From CAZAMP01 sp964486455 (GTDB lineage Bacteria > Eisenbacteria > RBG-16-71-46 > CAZAMP01), in the NCBI GenBank assembly GCA_964486455.1, contig CAZAMP010000005.1, positions 62,001 through 126,000 of the forward strand: a DNA stretch of 64,000 bases. The letters are read 5' to 3'. The stretch's first letter is position 1. Each line of letters starts with the position of its first letter. The translations under genes were made by a program, and so were the position numbers. The notes below the pieces were generated by a model. The model did no database searches, was not told the origin of the DNA, and worked only from the letters and a program-made list of their open reading frames with translations. Of the stretch, positions 41,225-48,866 are shown piece by piece.

Positions 41225-42247
41225 ATGTTTCAGCGGGTTCCGGTCCATATTGGAGCGCTTGTCCTACTCCTGACGGCGCTCGCCTGCAGTGATGCCATCA
41301 ATCCCGCGGTCGGTCCGAACGCTCATGTAACGATCTTCACGGACCTGGATCGCTCAGATACCCCCGTCGAGCTCATCCAGGCGTCGTTTGAGCGGGAGGT
41401 CTTGACCACCCGGCCGGAGAGGGCGTTCGAGATCGAGCTGGCCCGTGAGTATCAGTTCAAAGGATATCGCCAGTTCAAGAATCTGGTATTCCTGGCCACA
41501 CTCGATCAGGAGACGGACCTCACGAAGCGGATCCGAAAGCTCACGGGCGACCGGGTCTACGGAGAGCTGAAGAGCGGAACGCGACCGTTCGCGATCTATT
41601 CGGACGTCTGGGCGGCCGGTCAGACCGTCATGGTGATCGCCGCTTCGGGCCGGGCCGCGCTCGACGACCTGACCACGACCTATGCCGATGCCCTCTATGA
41701 CAGCCTGGAGATGCGCGTCCGCATGGGGCTTCTCAAGTCGCTCTACGTTCGGGGTGAGCAGTCCGAGTTCAGCGGCTACGTGCGACGCAACTACGGATGG
41801 ACCATCAGGGCGCCGAAGGACTACACGGTGGAGGAGGATCGGGACAGCTCGATGGTCTTCCTCCACATGGAGACGCCTGAGCGCTGGCTGTTCGTTCACT
41901 GGGAGCCGATGAGTCCCGACGAGTTCACCGCGGAGAACTGCCTCGCGCGCCGGACGTCGTTGGCGCATCATTTTTATCAGGGCGATTTCATCCTGGACGG
42001 GACGTCGCTGGTCGAGAAGACGCGCTTCGACGGCTACCCTGCGTATCGGATCTCCGGACACTGGCAGAACGAGCGATACGAAGGGCACCCATACGGCGGA
42101 CCGTTTCGAATGATCGCGCTCCACGATGGCCGGCGCCTCTACGTGATCGATACCGTCGTCTATCTTCCTACCATGAACAAGTGGCCCTATCTCCGCCAGC
42201 TCGAGGCCATCGCGCACACGTTCCACCTCGAGCCCGAGGGGTCATGA
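41225..42247 (+). CDS. DUF4837 family lipoprotein
   Basis: A 340-residue lipoprotein with signal MFQRVPVHIGALVLLLTALAC (lipobox LALAC) and a body resembling DUF4837, a family of Bacteroidota and relatives with no known function. Segments such as NYGWTIRAPKDYTV, RWLFVHWEP and GHWQNERYEGHPYGGPF are characteristic. GTG at 41222 and ATG at 41225 share the GGAG site at 41212-41215; the ATG is preferred. The stop overlaps the aroB start, so it opens the operon. Confidence 0.78.
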   Translation: MFQRVPVHIGALVLLLTALACSDAINPAVGPNAHVTIFTDLDRSDTPVELIQASFEREVLTTRPERAFEIELAREYQFKGYRQFKNLVFLATLDQETDLTKRIRKLTGDRVYGELKSGTRPFAIYSDVWAAGQTVMVIAASGRAALDDLTTTYADALYDSLEMRVRMGLLKSLYVRGEQSEFSGYVRRNYGWTIRAPKDYTVEEDRDSSMVFLHMETPERWLFVHWEPMSPDEFTAENCLARRTSLAHHFYQGDFILDGTSLVEKTRFDGYPAYRISGHWQNERYEGHPYGGPFRMIALHDGRRLYVIDTVVYLPTMNKWPYLRQLEAIAHTFHLEPEGS

Positions 42248-43344
42248 GCTTCCGCGAAACCAAGGTCGATCTCGGCCCGCGCGCCTACCCGGTCCGATTC
42301 GGCCACGATTTCGCCGCGTTGCTACGCAGCCTACCGGAAGGAGTGCGGTCGGCCCGCGCGTTCGGTTTCGTGGATGAGACGGTGGTGGAGTTTCACGGCG
42401 AGCGCATCTCACGTGCGTTCGACGACGCGGGAATTCCGCTCACGCTGGAGCGTGTGCCGGTGGGTGAGGCCGCAAAATCGGTCGACACCTATCTCTCGCT
42501 CTGCCGCCTCGGCCTGCGCGGTGGGCTTGACCGTGAGAGTGTGATCTACGCAATCGGCGGAGGGGTGGTGGGCGATCTTTCGGGGTTCGTCGCGGCCACC
42601 GTTATGAGGGGTATCCGGTGGGTGGCCTGTCCGACGACGGTCCTGGCCATGGTCGATGCGTCGATCGGGGGAAAGACGGGAGTCAACTTCGACGGGGCGA
42701 AGAACAACCTTGGGGCCTTTCATCAACCGGAGGCGGTGTTGTCGGACGTTGCCTTCATTCCCACGTTGCCCGCGCGCGAGCATCGTGCCGGGCTGGCGGA
42801 GGCCGTGAAGGCGGCCGTGATCCGCGATGCCGATCTCTTCGGACAAATCGAGTCGGCGACGGACCCCCTTCTGGACGGATCGTCCGAGGAATTCATCGAG
42901 CTGATGAGCAGGACCGCGGCCATAAAGGCCCGTGTCGTGGAGGCGGATGAGCGGGAATCCGGACAGCGGGCAATTCTCAACTTTGGCCATACGATCGCCC
43001 ATGCGCTCGAGTCGGTCACCGGGTTCGCGAGGTGGCGTCACGGGGAGGCTGTGGCGATCGGCATGGTGTGCGCGGCGGCGCTGTCCGTCGATCAGCTCGG
43101 GCTACCCGAGAGCGATCTTGACCGCCTGATCGCCTGTCTGGGCGCTTTGGGACTCCCGACCGAGGATCCGGAAACAGATGCCGAGCGTCTTCTTCCCTGG
43201 CTCTTCATGGACAAGAAGGCGTCCGGGGGGCAGCCGCGATTTGTGTTGACACCCCGAATCGGCTCTGCTAGTTTCGGCCACCTAATCGCGCAACCTGTTG
43301 TAAAAAGAACACTTGCGAGGTTTTGTGGAGGTTCGGCCGCATGA
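42244..43344 (+). CDS. aroB: 3-dehydroquinate synthase
   Basis: A 366-residue NAD- and metal-dependent enzyme of the shikimate pathway. It has the NAD site GGGVVGDLSGFVAATVMRG, the substrate loop PTTVLAMVDASIGGKTGVNF and metal ligands in AEAVKAAVI, NFGHTIAHALE and HGEAVAIGM. The ATG at 42244 overlaps the previous stop. It feeds the next gene product: AroB makes 3-dehydroquinate, AroQ dehydrates it. Confidence 0.95.
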   Translation: MSFRETKVDLGPRAYPVRFGHDFAALLRSLPEGVRSARAFGFVDETVVEFHGERISRAFDDAGIPLTLERVPVGEAAKSVDTYLSLCRLGLRGGLDRESVIYAIGGGVVGDLSGFVAATVMRGIRWVACPTTVLAMVDASIGGKTGVNFDGAKNNLGAFHQPEAVLSDVAFIPTLPAREHRAGLAEAVKAAVIRDADLFGQIESATDPLLDGSSEEFIELMSRTAAIKARVVEADERESGQRAILNFGHTIAHALESVTGFARWRHGEAVAIGMVCAAALSVDQLGLPESDLDRLIACLGALGLPTEDPETDAERLLPWLFMDKKASGGQPRFVLTPRIGSASFGHLIAQPVVKRTLARFCGGSAA

Positions 43345-43778
43345 AGATCCTGGTCATCAACGGGCCGAATCTCAATCTCCTGGGCCGGCGTCCGCAAGCG
43401 CACTACGGTGATGAGACGCTGCCGGAGCTGGAGCAACGGCTCGCCGACGAGGCCGCGCGCCTCGGGGGCGAGCTGACCGCGTACCAGTCGAATCACGAAG
43501 GGGAGTTGATCGATCGCATCCAGGCAAGTGCCGGATTCGATGGTATCATTCTCAATCCCGGCGGCTATACACACTCGAGCGTTGCCATCCGGGATGCCGT
43601 GGAAACGAGCCCGGTCCCGGTGATCGAGGTTCATCTCTCAAACATCCATGGTCGGGAGCCGTTTCGTCGGCGGAGCGTCATCGCCGGCGCGTGCCGAGGG
43701 CAAATCAGCGGACTGGGTTCGGAGAGCTATGTGGCGGCACTCCACGTGTTCGCTCGTATGAACTCGCAGGGGAAGTGA
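43341..43778 (+). CDS. aroQ: Type II 3-dehydroquinate dehydratase
   Basis: A 145-residue dodecamer-forming enzyme. NGPNLNLLGRRP, the catalytic Tyr in HYGDETL, YQSNHEGELIDRI, NPGGYTHSSVAIRDA and EVHLSNIHGRE are present. The family LGTREP reads LGRRPQ, a small variation in the flexible lid. The start overlaps aroB by 4 bases, and accB follows 3 bases after the stop. The pepP and efp genes often found between aroQ and accB are absent. Confidence 0.95.
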   Translation: MKILVINGPNLNLLGRRPQAHYGDETLPELEQRLADEAARLGGELTAYQSNHEGELIDRIQASAGFDGIILNPGGYTHSSVAIRDAVETSPVPVIEVHLSNIHGREPFRRRSVIAGACRGQISGLGSESYVAALHVFARMNSQGK

Positions 43779-43781
43779 GAC

Positions 43782-44261
43782 ATGTTCGATTTTCACGAGA
43801 TCAAGAAGCTGGTGGAGCTCGTCGAGTCCAACGACATCGGTGAGTTGGAGGTCTCGCGTTTCTGGAGCAAAGTCAAGATTCGAAAGCGCGCCGAGGCTTC
43901 CGCGACGGTCCAACAGCAGATGATCCCGATGACCGCCGCCGCACCGGTCCCATCGCCGGCCGCGCCGTCTCCGGCCGAGGCCACCGCGTCCGGAGACGGG
44001 GGCGGGGATGCTGACGCCGACCTCATCCCGATCCGTTCCCCCATGGTAGGTACGTTCTATCGGGCGCCTGCGCCTGATGCTGATCCCTATGTCGGCGTTG
44101 GCGGAGACGTACGGCCCGGCCAGGTCGTCTGCATCATCGAAGCGATGAAGCTCATGAACGAGATCGAGGCCGAGGTCGGGGGCAAGGTCGTGAAGGTCCT
44201 CGCCGAGAACGCCCAACCCGTTCAGTACGATCAGACGCTGTTCCTCGTTCAGGAGGGATGA
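43782..44261 (+). CDS. accB: Biotin carboxyl carrier protein of acetyl-CoA carboxylase
   Basis: A 159-residue carrier with an N-terminal helical region, a Pro/Ala linker (about 52-78) and a biotinyl domain. The biotin attachment site is Lys123 in EAMKLMNE. It delivers carboxybiotin from AccC to the carboxyltransferase for malonyl-CoA synthesis. Confidence 0.96.
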   Translation: MFDFHEIKKLVELVESNDIGELEVSRFWSKVKIRKRAEASATVQQQMIPMTAAAPVPSPAAPSPAEATASGDGGGDADADLIPIRSPMVGTFYRAPAPDADPYVGVGGDVRPGQVVCIIEAMKLMNEIEAEVGGKVVKVLAENAQPVQYDQTLFLVQEG

Positions 44262-44372
44262 TGTGTCTGGACGCCGTACACGACTTCGGTTTACACTTTA
44301 ACTGCCTTTGAATCAACGTGATGGCCATCTCAGTTCAGAGGCTGCCTGAACCGTCCGCCGATGGGAGTTGTG

Positions 44373-45725
44373 GTGTTCAAGAAGATCCTGATTGCCAATC
44401 GAGGTGAGATCGCGGTCCGCATCATCCGGGCTTGTCGGGAACTCGAGATCCCGTCCGTCGCCGTCCACTCAACCGCCGATCGAGATTCACTGCATGTCCG
44501 GCTCGCCGACGAGTCGGTCTGCATTGGCCCCGCACCCACGCACGAGTCGTATCTGAACGTGCCGATGATCATGAGCGCCGCGGAGCAGCTCGGCGCGGAC
44601 GCCATCCACCCCGGTTACGGCTTCCTCTCCGAGAACGCGCGGTTTGCCGAGATCTGCGAGGACAGCGGCATCACCTTCATCGGACCGACACCGGAGCAGA
44701 TTCGTCGAATGGGGGACAAGGCGCTGGCCAGGGAGACGATGAAGACGGCCGGCGTTCCCGTGGTTCCAGGCAGCGAAGGCGTTCTCGGGAGTGTGGACGA
44801 GGCGTCGGCGCTGGCCGATCGGATCGGCTATCCCGTCATCCTAAAAGCGAAAGACGGTGGGGGCGGAAAGGGGATGCGCGTCGCGACCGATCGCGCGTCG
44901 GTCGTTAACGGATATCAGATGGCCAAGGCAGAGGCGGAGGCCGCATTCGGGTCAGGAGCGCTCTACCTGGAGAAGTACCTGGTCAATCCCCGCCACGTCG
45001 AGATTCAGATTCTGGGTGACGGTCAGGGCAACGTGGTCCACCTGTTCGAGCGCGACTGCTCGATCCAGCGTCGGCATCAGAAGCTTCTGGAAGAAGCCCC
45101 GTCACCGGCCGTCGACGAGAAGCTCCGCGCCGCCATGGGGGCGGCGGCTATCGATGGGGCGAAGCGGATCCTGTATCGGGGCGCGGGAACGATGGAGTTT
45201 CTCCTCACGCCTGATCAGGGGTTCTTCTTCATGGAAATGAACACCCGCCTACAGGTCGAGCATCCGGTTACCGAGATGATCGCCGGCGTTGACCTGGTAA
45301 AGGCTCAAATCCGCGTTGCGGCTGGAGAGCGACTGTGGCTCCGCCAAGAGGATCTCTCGATTCGCGGTCACGCGGTGGAGTGCAGGATCAACGCGGAAGA
45401 CCCGGACCAGGCGTTCCGACCCGCTCCCGGACGCGTTACGACCTTCCTGCCGCCGGGCGGACCAGGAGTGCGGGTGGACAGTCAGCTCTACGGGGGCTAC
45501 GACATTCCGCCGTACTATGACTCACTCGTCGCGAAGCTCATCGTGCACGCGGCCGACCGCGAAGCAGCGCTGGCCCGGCTCCGCCGAAGCCTTCACGAGT
45601 TCGTCATCGAGGGTGTGCCGACCACTCTCACCTTCCATCGTCGCGTCCTGGACGATGAACGTTTCCGCTCTGGACACTTCGATACGTCGTTCATCGAGAA
45701 CCTCGCGCCCGCGCCAGCGGGCTAG
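44373..45725 (+). CDS. accC: Biotin carboxylase subunit of acetyl-CoA carboxylase
   Basis: A 450-residue ATP-grasp enzyme that carboxylates the biotin on AccB. It has the N-terminal KKILIANRGEIAVRIIRAC, the glycine loop KAKDGGGGKGMRVA, ERDCSIQRRHQKLLEEAPSP and EMNTRLQVEHPVTE. The GTG at 44373 gives the family's usual N-terminus with a GGGAG upstream; the in-frame ATG at 44361 would add four residues. The 110 bases before it hold no clear element. Confidence 0.95.
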   Translation: MFKKILIANRGEIAVRIIRACRELEIPSVAVHSTADRDSLHVRLADESVCIGPAPTHESYLNVPMIMSAAEQLGADAIHPGYGFLSENARFAEICEDSGITFIGPTPEQIRRMGDKALARETMKTAGVPVVPGSEGVLGSVDEASALADRIGYPVILKAKDGGGGKGMRVATDRASVVNGYQMAKAEAEAAFGSGALYLEKYLVNPRHVEIQILGDGQGNVVHLFERDCSIQRRHQKLLEEAPSPAVDEKLRAAMGAAAIDGAKRILYRGAGTMEFLLTPDQGFFFMEMNTRLQVEHPVTEMIAGVDLVKAQIRVAAGERLWLRQEDLSIRGHAVECRINAEDPDQAFRPAPGRVTTFLPPGGPGVRVDSQLYGGYDIPPYYDSLVAKLIVHAADREAALARLRRSLHEFVIEGVPTTLTFHRRVLDDERFRSGHFDTSFIENLAPAPAG

Positions 45726-45803
45726 AAAGCCGTCCTGGAGGTCCGCCTGCCGCCCCTTTCGGCCCGAAATGTGCCTCAATCGCGGATTCAGCGCAGATTC
45801 CCA

Positions 45804-45832
45804 TTGACAGGCGTTCCCGCGATCCTGATATT
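45804..45832 (+). promoter_or_regulatory. Promoter for the histone-fold gene
   Basis: TTGACA (45804-45809), 17-base spacer, GATATT (45827-45832), about 55 bases before the start codon. The perfect -35 box and a strong terminator after the gene suggest an abundant single-gene transcript. Confidence 0.55.
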
Positions 45833-45886
45833 CCGGCCCTGTAGAGGTAGGACGACGCCCCCGGGCGTGTGAAAGGAGAGAACGGC

Positions 45887-46084
45887 ATGGCGAAGAAAAA
45901 GAAAAAGGCCAAAACGGCTGATCTGATCATCTCCAAGGCGCGCACGAAGGCCGCGGTCAAGAAGTGCAACGTGTCCGGCGACTTCTATGGCGCCCTGGAC
46001 AAGACCGTCCGCAGCATGCTCAAGCAGGCCGAGACGCGGGCCATTGCGAACAAGCGCAAGACCCTCCGCCCGCAGGATCTGTAA
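45887..46084 (+). CDS. Bacterial histone-fold protein
   Basis: A 65-residue, very basic protein. Residues 1-10 are a Lys-rich tail (MAKKKKKAKT). The remainder follows a single histone fold: a short first helix (residues 11-25), a long central helix (about 28-52, SGDFYGALDKTVRSML...) and the closing RKTLRPQDL, which matches the R-K/T-T-x4-D motif of histones. It resembles small bacterial histones such as Bd0055 of Bdellovibrio, which also carry a NVSGDF-like segment before the central helix. Expected to coat or bend DNA as a dimer. The ATG at 45887 follows GAAAGGAGAG and is preferred to the ATG at 45869. It has its own promoter and terminator. Confidence 0.82.
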   Translation: MAKKKKKAKTADLIISKARTKAAVKKCNVSGDFYGALDKTVRSMLKQAETRAIANKRKTLRPQDL

Positions 46085-46116
46085 GCAAGGCGGATCCAAA
46101 GGGAAGACGCTGAGTA

Positions 46117-46147
46117 CGGGGACCGGCTCCGGCCGGCCCCGTTTTTC
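46117..46147 (+). terminator. Intrinsic terminator after the histone-fold gene
   Basis: CGGGG-A-CCGGC (46117-46127, one bulged A), loop TCCG, GCCGGCCCCG (46132-46141), then TTTTT. It is one of the best factor-independent terminators in the window. Confidence 0.85.
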
Positions 46148-46222
46148 TATATGCGCCCGTCTGAAAGACTCACCGCCCACCAGCCAAGGTCCCGCTCCAT
46201 CTCGTCGAATGGCCCGGGGAGC

Positions 46223-47314
46223 TCACCGGTTCGCGCGAACCTGGAATCCCATCGCCATGGCAAAGAACACGATGTTGCCCAGCCATGCGGAGATGAGAGG
46301 GGGTAGGCCGCCGTTGTATCCGATGGCCTGCCCGGCCCGGATGAAGGCGTAGTAGGTGAATCCGATGAAGACCGAGAGACCAAAACCAAGCGCCATGCCC
46401 GTCCGACGCAGCCTTATGGAAATCGACGTTCCAACCAGCACGATGATCACGTTGATCAGCGGAAACGCGAGCTTGAGGTGATACTCGACCTCGTACTTTC
46501 GCGTGCGCGCGCTGCTTTCCCTCAGGCGCTGAATGTACTTCGCGAGCCCGCCCCGTCCCATGAGCATCGGGTCGGGCTCCACGCGAACGAAATCCTCTAT
46601 TCGCTCGGCTATGCGCGTCGTCCAGAAGTTCTTGAAGTGTACCGCGGCCTCTCCCTCCGGCATGCCGTTTCGAGCGAAGCCCGATCGAAATACCCAAATC
46701 CCATCGCTTCGGTGGGCTTCACGGGCATCGAGCCGCGTGCCCAAGGTCCGACGCCCGTCGGTCCGGTTGAACTGCTGAACGACGATGTCTCTCAGCAGTC
46801 GGCGTCTCGGGTCGATCGTCTTGATGTAGTAGAGACGATCCCCGCGCCCGATGTAGGTGACGTGGCGTTTCCGCGAAAGCCCGGTGCCGGAATCGTCCTT
46901 GATTTGCTCCTCGAGAACCTGATCACGGCGAACGGATGCTTCCGGCATGATCCATTCCGCGAGAGAGAATGATACCCCAGCGACGAACAGAGCGAAGACG
47001 AGGACCGGCTGGAGAACGCGAAGGTTGCTCACGCCCGCGGAGCTCATCGCGGCCATCTCGCCCGTGCGCGAGAACTGTCCCAAAGCGAGGAGGCTTGCGA
47101 GCAGCATGGCGATAGGGGTTGTCAACACGAGGATGTAGGGGATCCCGTAGAGATAGTAGGTTGCGACGTGGAGGAACTTCGCGCCGTTGTCCACGAACGT
47201 GTCGAGCTTCTCGAAGAGGTCGACAACCACAAACAAGCCGACGAACAGGAGCAATCCCATCAGCAGGTAGTGCAAGAACTCGCGAAGCACGTAGCGATCG
47301 AGAATCCGAATCAT
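46223..47314 (-). CDS. lptG: LPS export permease, LptG-like (YjgP/YjgQ family)
   Basis: A 363-residue inner-membrane protein with three N-terminal and three C-terminal membrane helices around a periplasmic beta-jellyroll. Typical segments are RILDRYVLREFLHYLLMGLLLF, SRTGEMAAMSSAGVS and the C-terminal YEVEYHLKLAFPLINVIIVLVG. With LptF and the ATPase LptB it pulls LPS out of the inner membrane. The ATG at 47314 overlaps the upstream gene's stop. F and G assignment rests on order and N-terminal similarity. Confidence 0.88.
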   Translation of the reverse strand: MIRILDRYVLREFLHYLLMGLLLFVGLFVVVDLFEKLDTFVDNGAKFLHVATYYLYGIPYILVLTTPIAMLLASLLALGQFSRTGEMAAMSSAGVSNLRVLQPVLVFALFVAGVSFSLAEWIMPEASVRRDQVLEEQIKDDSGTGLSRKRHVTYIGRGDRLYYIKTIDPRRRLLRDIVVQQFNRTDGRRTLGTRLDAREAHRSDGIWVFRSGFARNGMPEGEAAVHFKNFWTTRIAERIEDFVRVEPDPMLMGRGGLAKYIQRLRESSARTRKYEVEYHLKLAFPLINVIIVLVGTSISIRLRRTGMALGFGLSVFIGFTYYAFIRAGQAIGYNGGLPPLISAWLGNIVFFAMAMGFQVRANR

Positions 47315-48672
47315 GCGTGCCTCCGCCACGGGAGCACGAGATCGAAGACGCGCACCGTGAGGACCAAGCCCAGCACACCCAAGACGATGTTTGCGATCCA
47401 CATCCCCAACCAGGGCCAAAGCAGCTGTCGGTCCGCCAATTGCTCACCCCCGACGAGGCATAGGTAGTAGAAAAGGAAGAACGCCACGCTCATGAAGCCG
47501 GCGCGAACGCCCCCCCGCCGAGTCAGGATGCCGAGCGGTGCCCCCAGAAGGACGAAGACCAAGCACGCGAATGAAATGGAGAACTTCTTGTGATATTCGA
47601 CACGGAACTGGCCGGCTCGCTTGTCGGCCGCGTTGATCTGCATCTTGGCCGTCTTGAAGTTCTCGAGCGTTCTGAGTGCCGGTGGGCCGACGAAGCAGTG
47701 ATCCGGGGGAGGCTTTGCCCGGACCGGTGTCGATCGCAGGATATCCTTGAGCGTCTTGTGCCACGGCGTCGGTGGCTCAACGAATGCGGCGAACTCCTCG
47801 ACCCCGGAGTAACCGAGCGCCTTGAGCTGATCATCTTGTTTCTCGTATGCCGTATCGCGCTTCTCTTCCAGGGTCTGTATCTGCGACCTGAGCTGACCGG
47901 CGGTCATCTCCCTGGAACCGGGCTTGCGCGTGCGACGGGCGAGGTCTTCCGACGCCCCGCCTATGGCGATCCGGTGCGACCGGAACGTCGTTCGCCGTAG
48001 GGTTCCGGCGTCTGCCGCGTCATCAGGTACCTCGTTGATCTCACCGTCCTCGAGATCCATGAGCAGAAGGTCGTTCGCCGGCTGATACGTGAGACGCCCG
48101 CGATCGGCCGTCGTCGTCTGGAGTCGCTTGCTCCTCTCGAAGTCGAGTATCTTGATTCCCCGGATCTCGCCCGTCCGCGCGTCGAGCTCGTCGAACAGAA
48201 TCCGGTGACCGCTGAACGCGTCGATGAAGACGCCTTCTTCCAGCTGAGCGGCCGGCTTCTTTCTCGTCACGTCGAGCATGAGTTGCGCGAATTGTTGGTT
48301 CGACCAAGGGAGCACGAAGTTGTGGAAGAGCAGGAGTGCCAAAGTCCAGAATGCTCCCCAGGCGAATGCGGGGCGCAGCAACGCGATGAGCGAGATCCCC
48401 GAAGCGCGGAGCGCGAGGATCTCATTGTCCTGGGACATTCGGCCGAACGTCATGAGTGTCCCGACGAGAACACCGCAGGGTATCGACAGCGCGACCATCC
48501 ATCCGAGGCCCAGAACGAAGAGCTTGAGCACCGTAAGGACGGCCACACCCTTTTCCAGAATCAGCTCGAGATAGTCGAGCAGGAAGTCCATGACGAGGAG
48601 AAACGTGACCACGGAGAAGCCCATAAAAAAGGGAGAAATCATCTCACGGAGTGTGTATTTTTGAATGATCAC
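47311..48672 (-). CDS. lptF: LPS export permease, LptF-like, with enlarged periplasmic domain
   Basis: A 453-residue paralogue with the same membrane plan (QKYTLREMISPFFMGFSVVTFLL, FGRMSQDNEILALRASGISL, RVEYHKKFSISFACLVFVLLGAPLG). The periplasmic part is about 90 residues longer than usual and includes a charged, coiled segment (TAGQLRSQIQTLEEKRDTAYEKQDDQ). The start is a GTG at 48672, 11 bases after GGAG; upstream in-frame codons to 48846 are Cys/Arg-rich and lack a membrane start. It is co-transcribed with lptG and divergent from sprA. Confidence 0.87.
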   Translation of the reverse strand: MIIQKYTLREMISPFFMGFSVVTFLLVMDFLLDYLELILEKGVAVLTVLKLFVLGLGWMVALSIPCGVLVGTLMTFGRMSQDNEILALRASGISLIALLRPAFAWGAFWTLALLLFHNFVLPWSNQQFAQLMLDVTRKKPAAQLEEGVFIDAFSGHRILFDELDARTGEIRGIKILDFERSKRLQTTTADRGRLTYQPANDLLLMDLEDGEINEVPDDAADAGTLRRTTFRSHRIAIGGASEDLARRTRKPGSREMTAGQLRSQIQTLEEKRDTAYEKQDDQLKALGYSGVEEFAAFVEPPTPWHKTLKDILRSTPVRAKPPPDHCFVGPPALRTLENFKTAKMQINAADKRAGQFRVEYHKKFSISFACLVFVLLGAPLGILTRRGGVRAGFMSVAFFLFYYLCLVGGEQLADRQLLWPWLGMWIANIVLGVLGLVLTVRVFDLVLPWRRHA

Positions 48673-48703
48673 CGGTTCTTCTCCCCATGTCGGACGCGAT
48701 GGC

Positions 48704-48733
48704 AGTATAGGGAGCCGACTGCGTCGCGAGCAA
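48704..48733 (-). promoter_or_regulatory. Candidate promoter for lptF-lptG
   Basis: On the minus strand TTGCTC (48733-48728), 18-base spacer, TATACT (48709-48704), 32 bases before the GTG start. No equally good promoter was found for sprA on the other strand. Confidence 0.55.
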
Positions 48734-48866
48734 GACATCGCCGTCCAACAAAAGGAGTCGGCGGTGCCGCGGCGCCATGCAGTTATTTGCAGAATCCGGG
48801 CGCCGTGCGGTGTATGTCTAGGTGTGACCTGGATGGGGCAGGCCACGGACTCAGCAGCAGGCCTTC

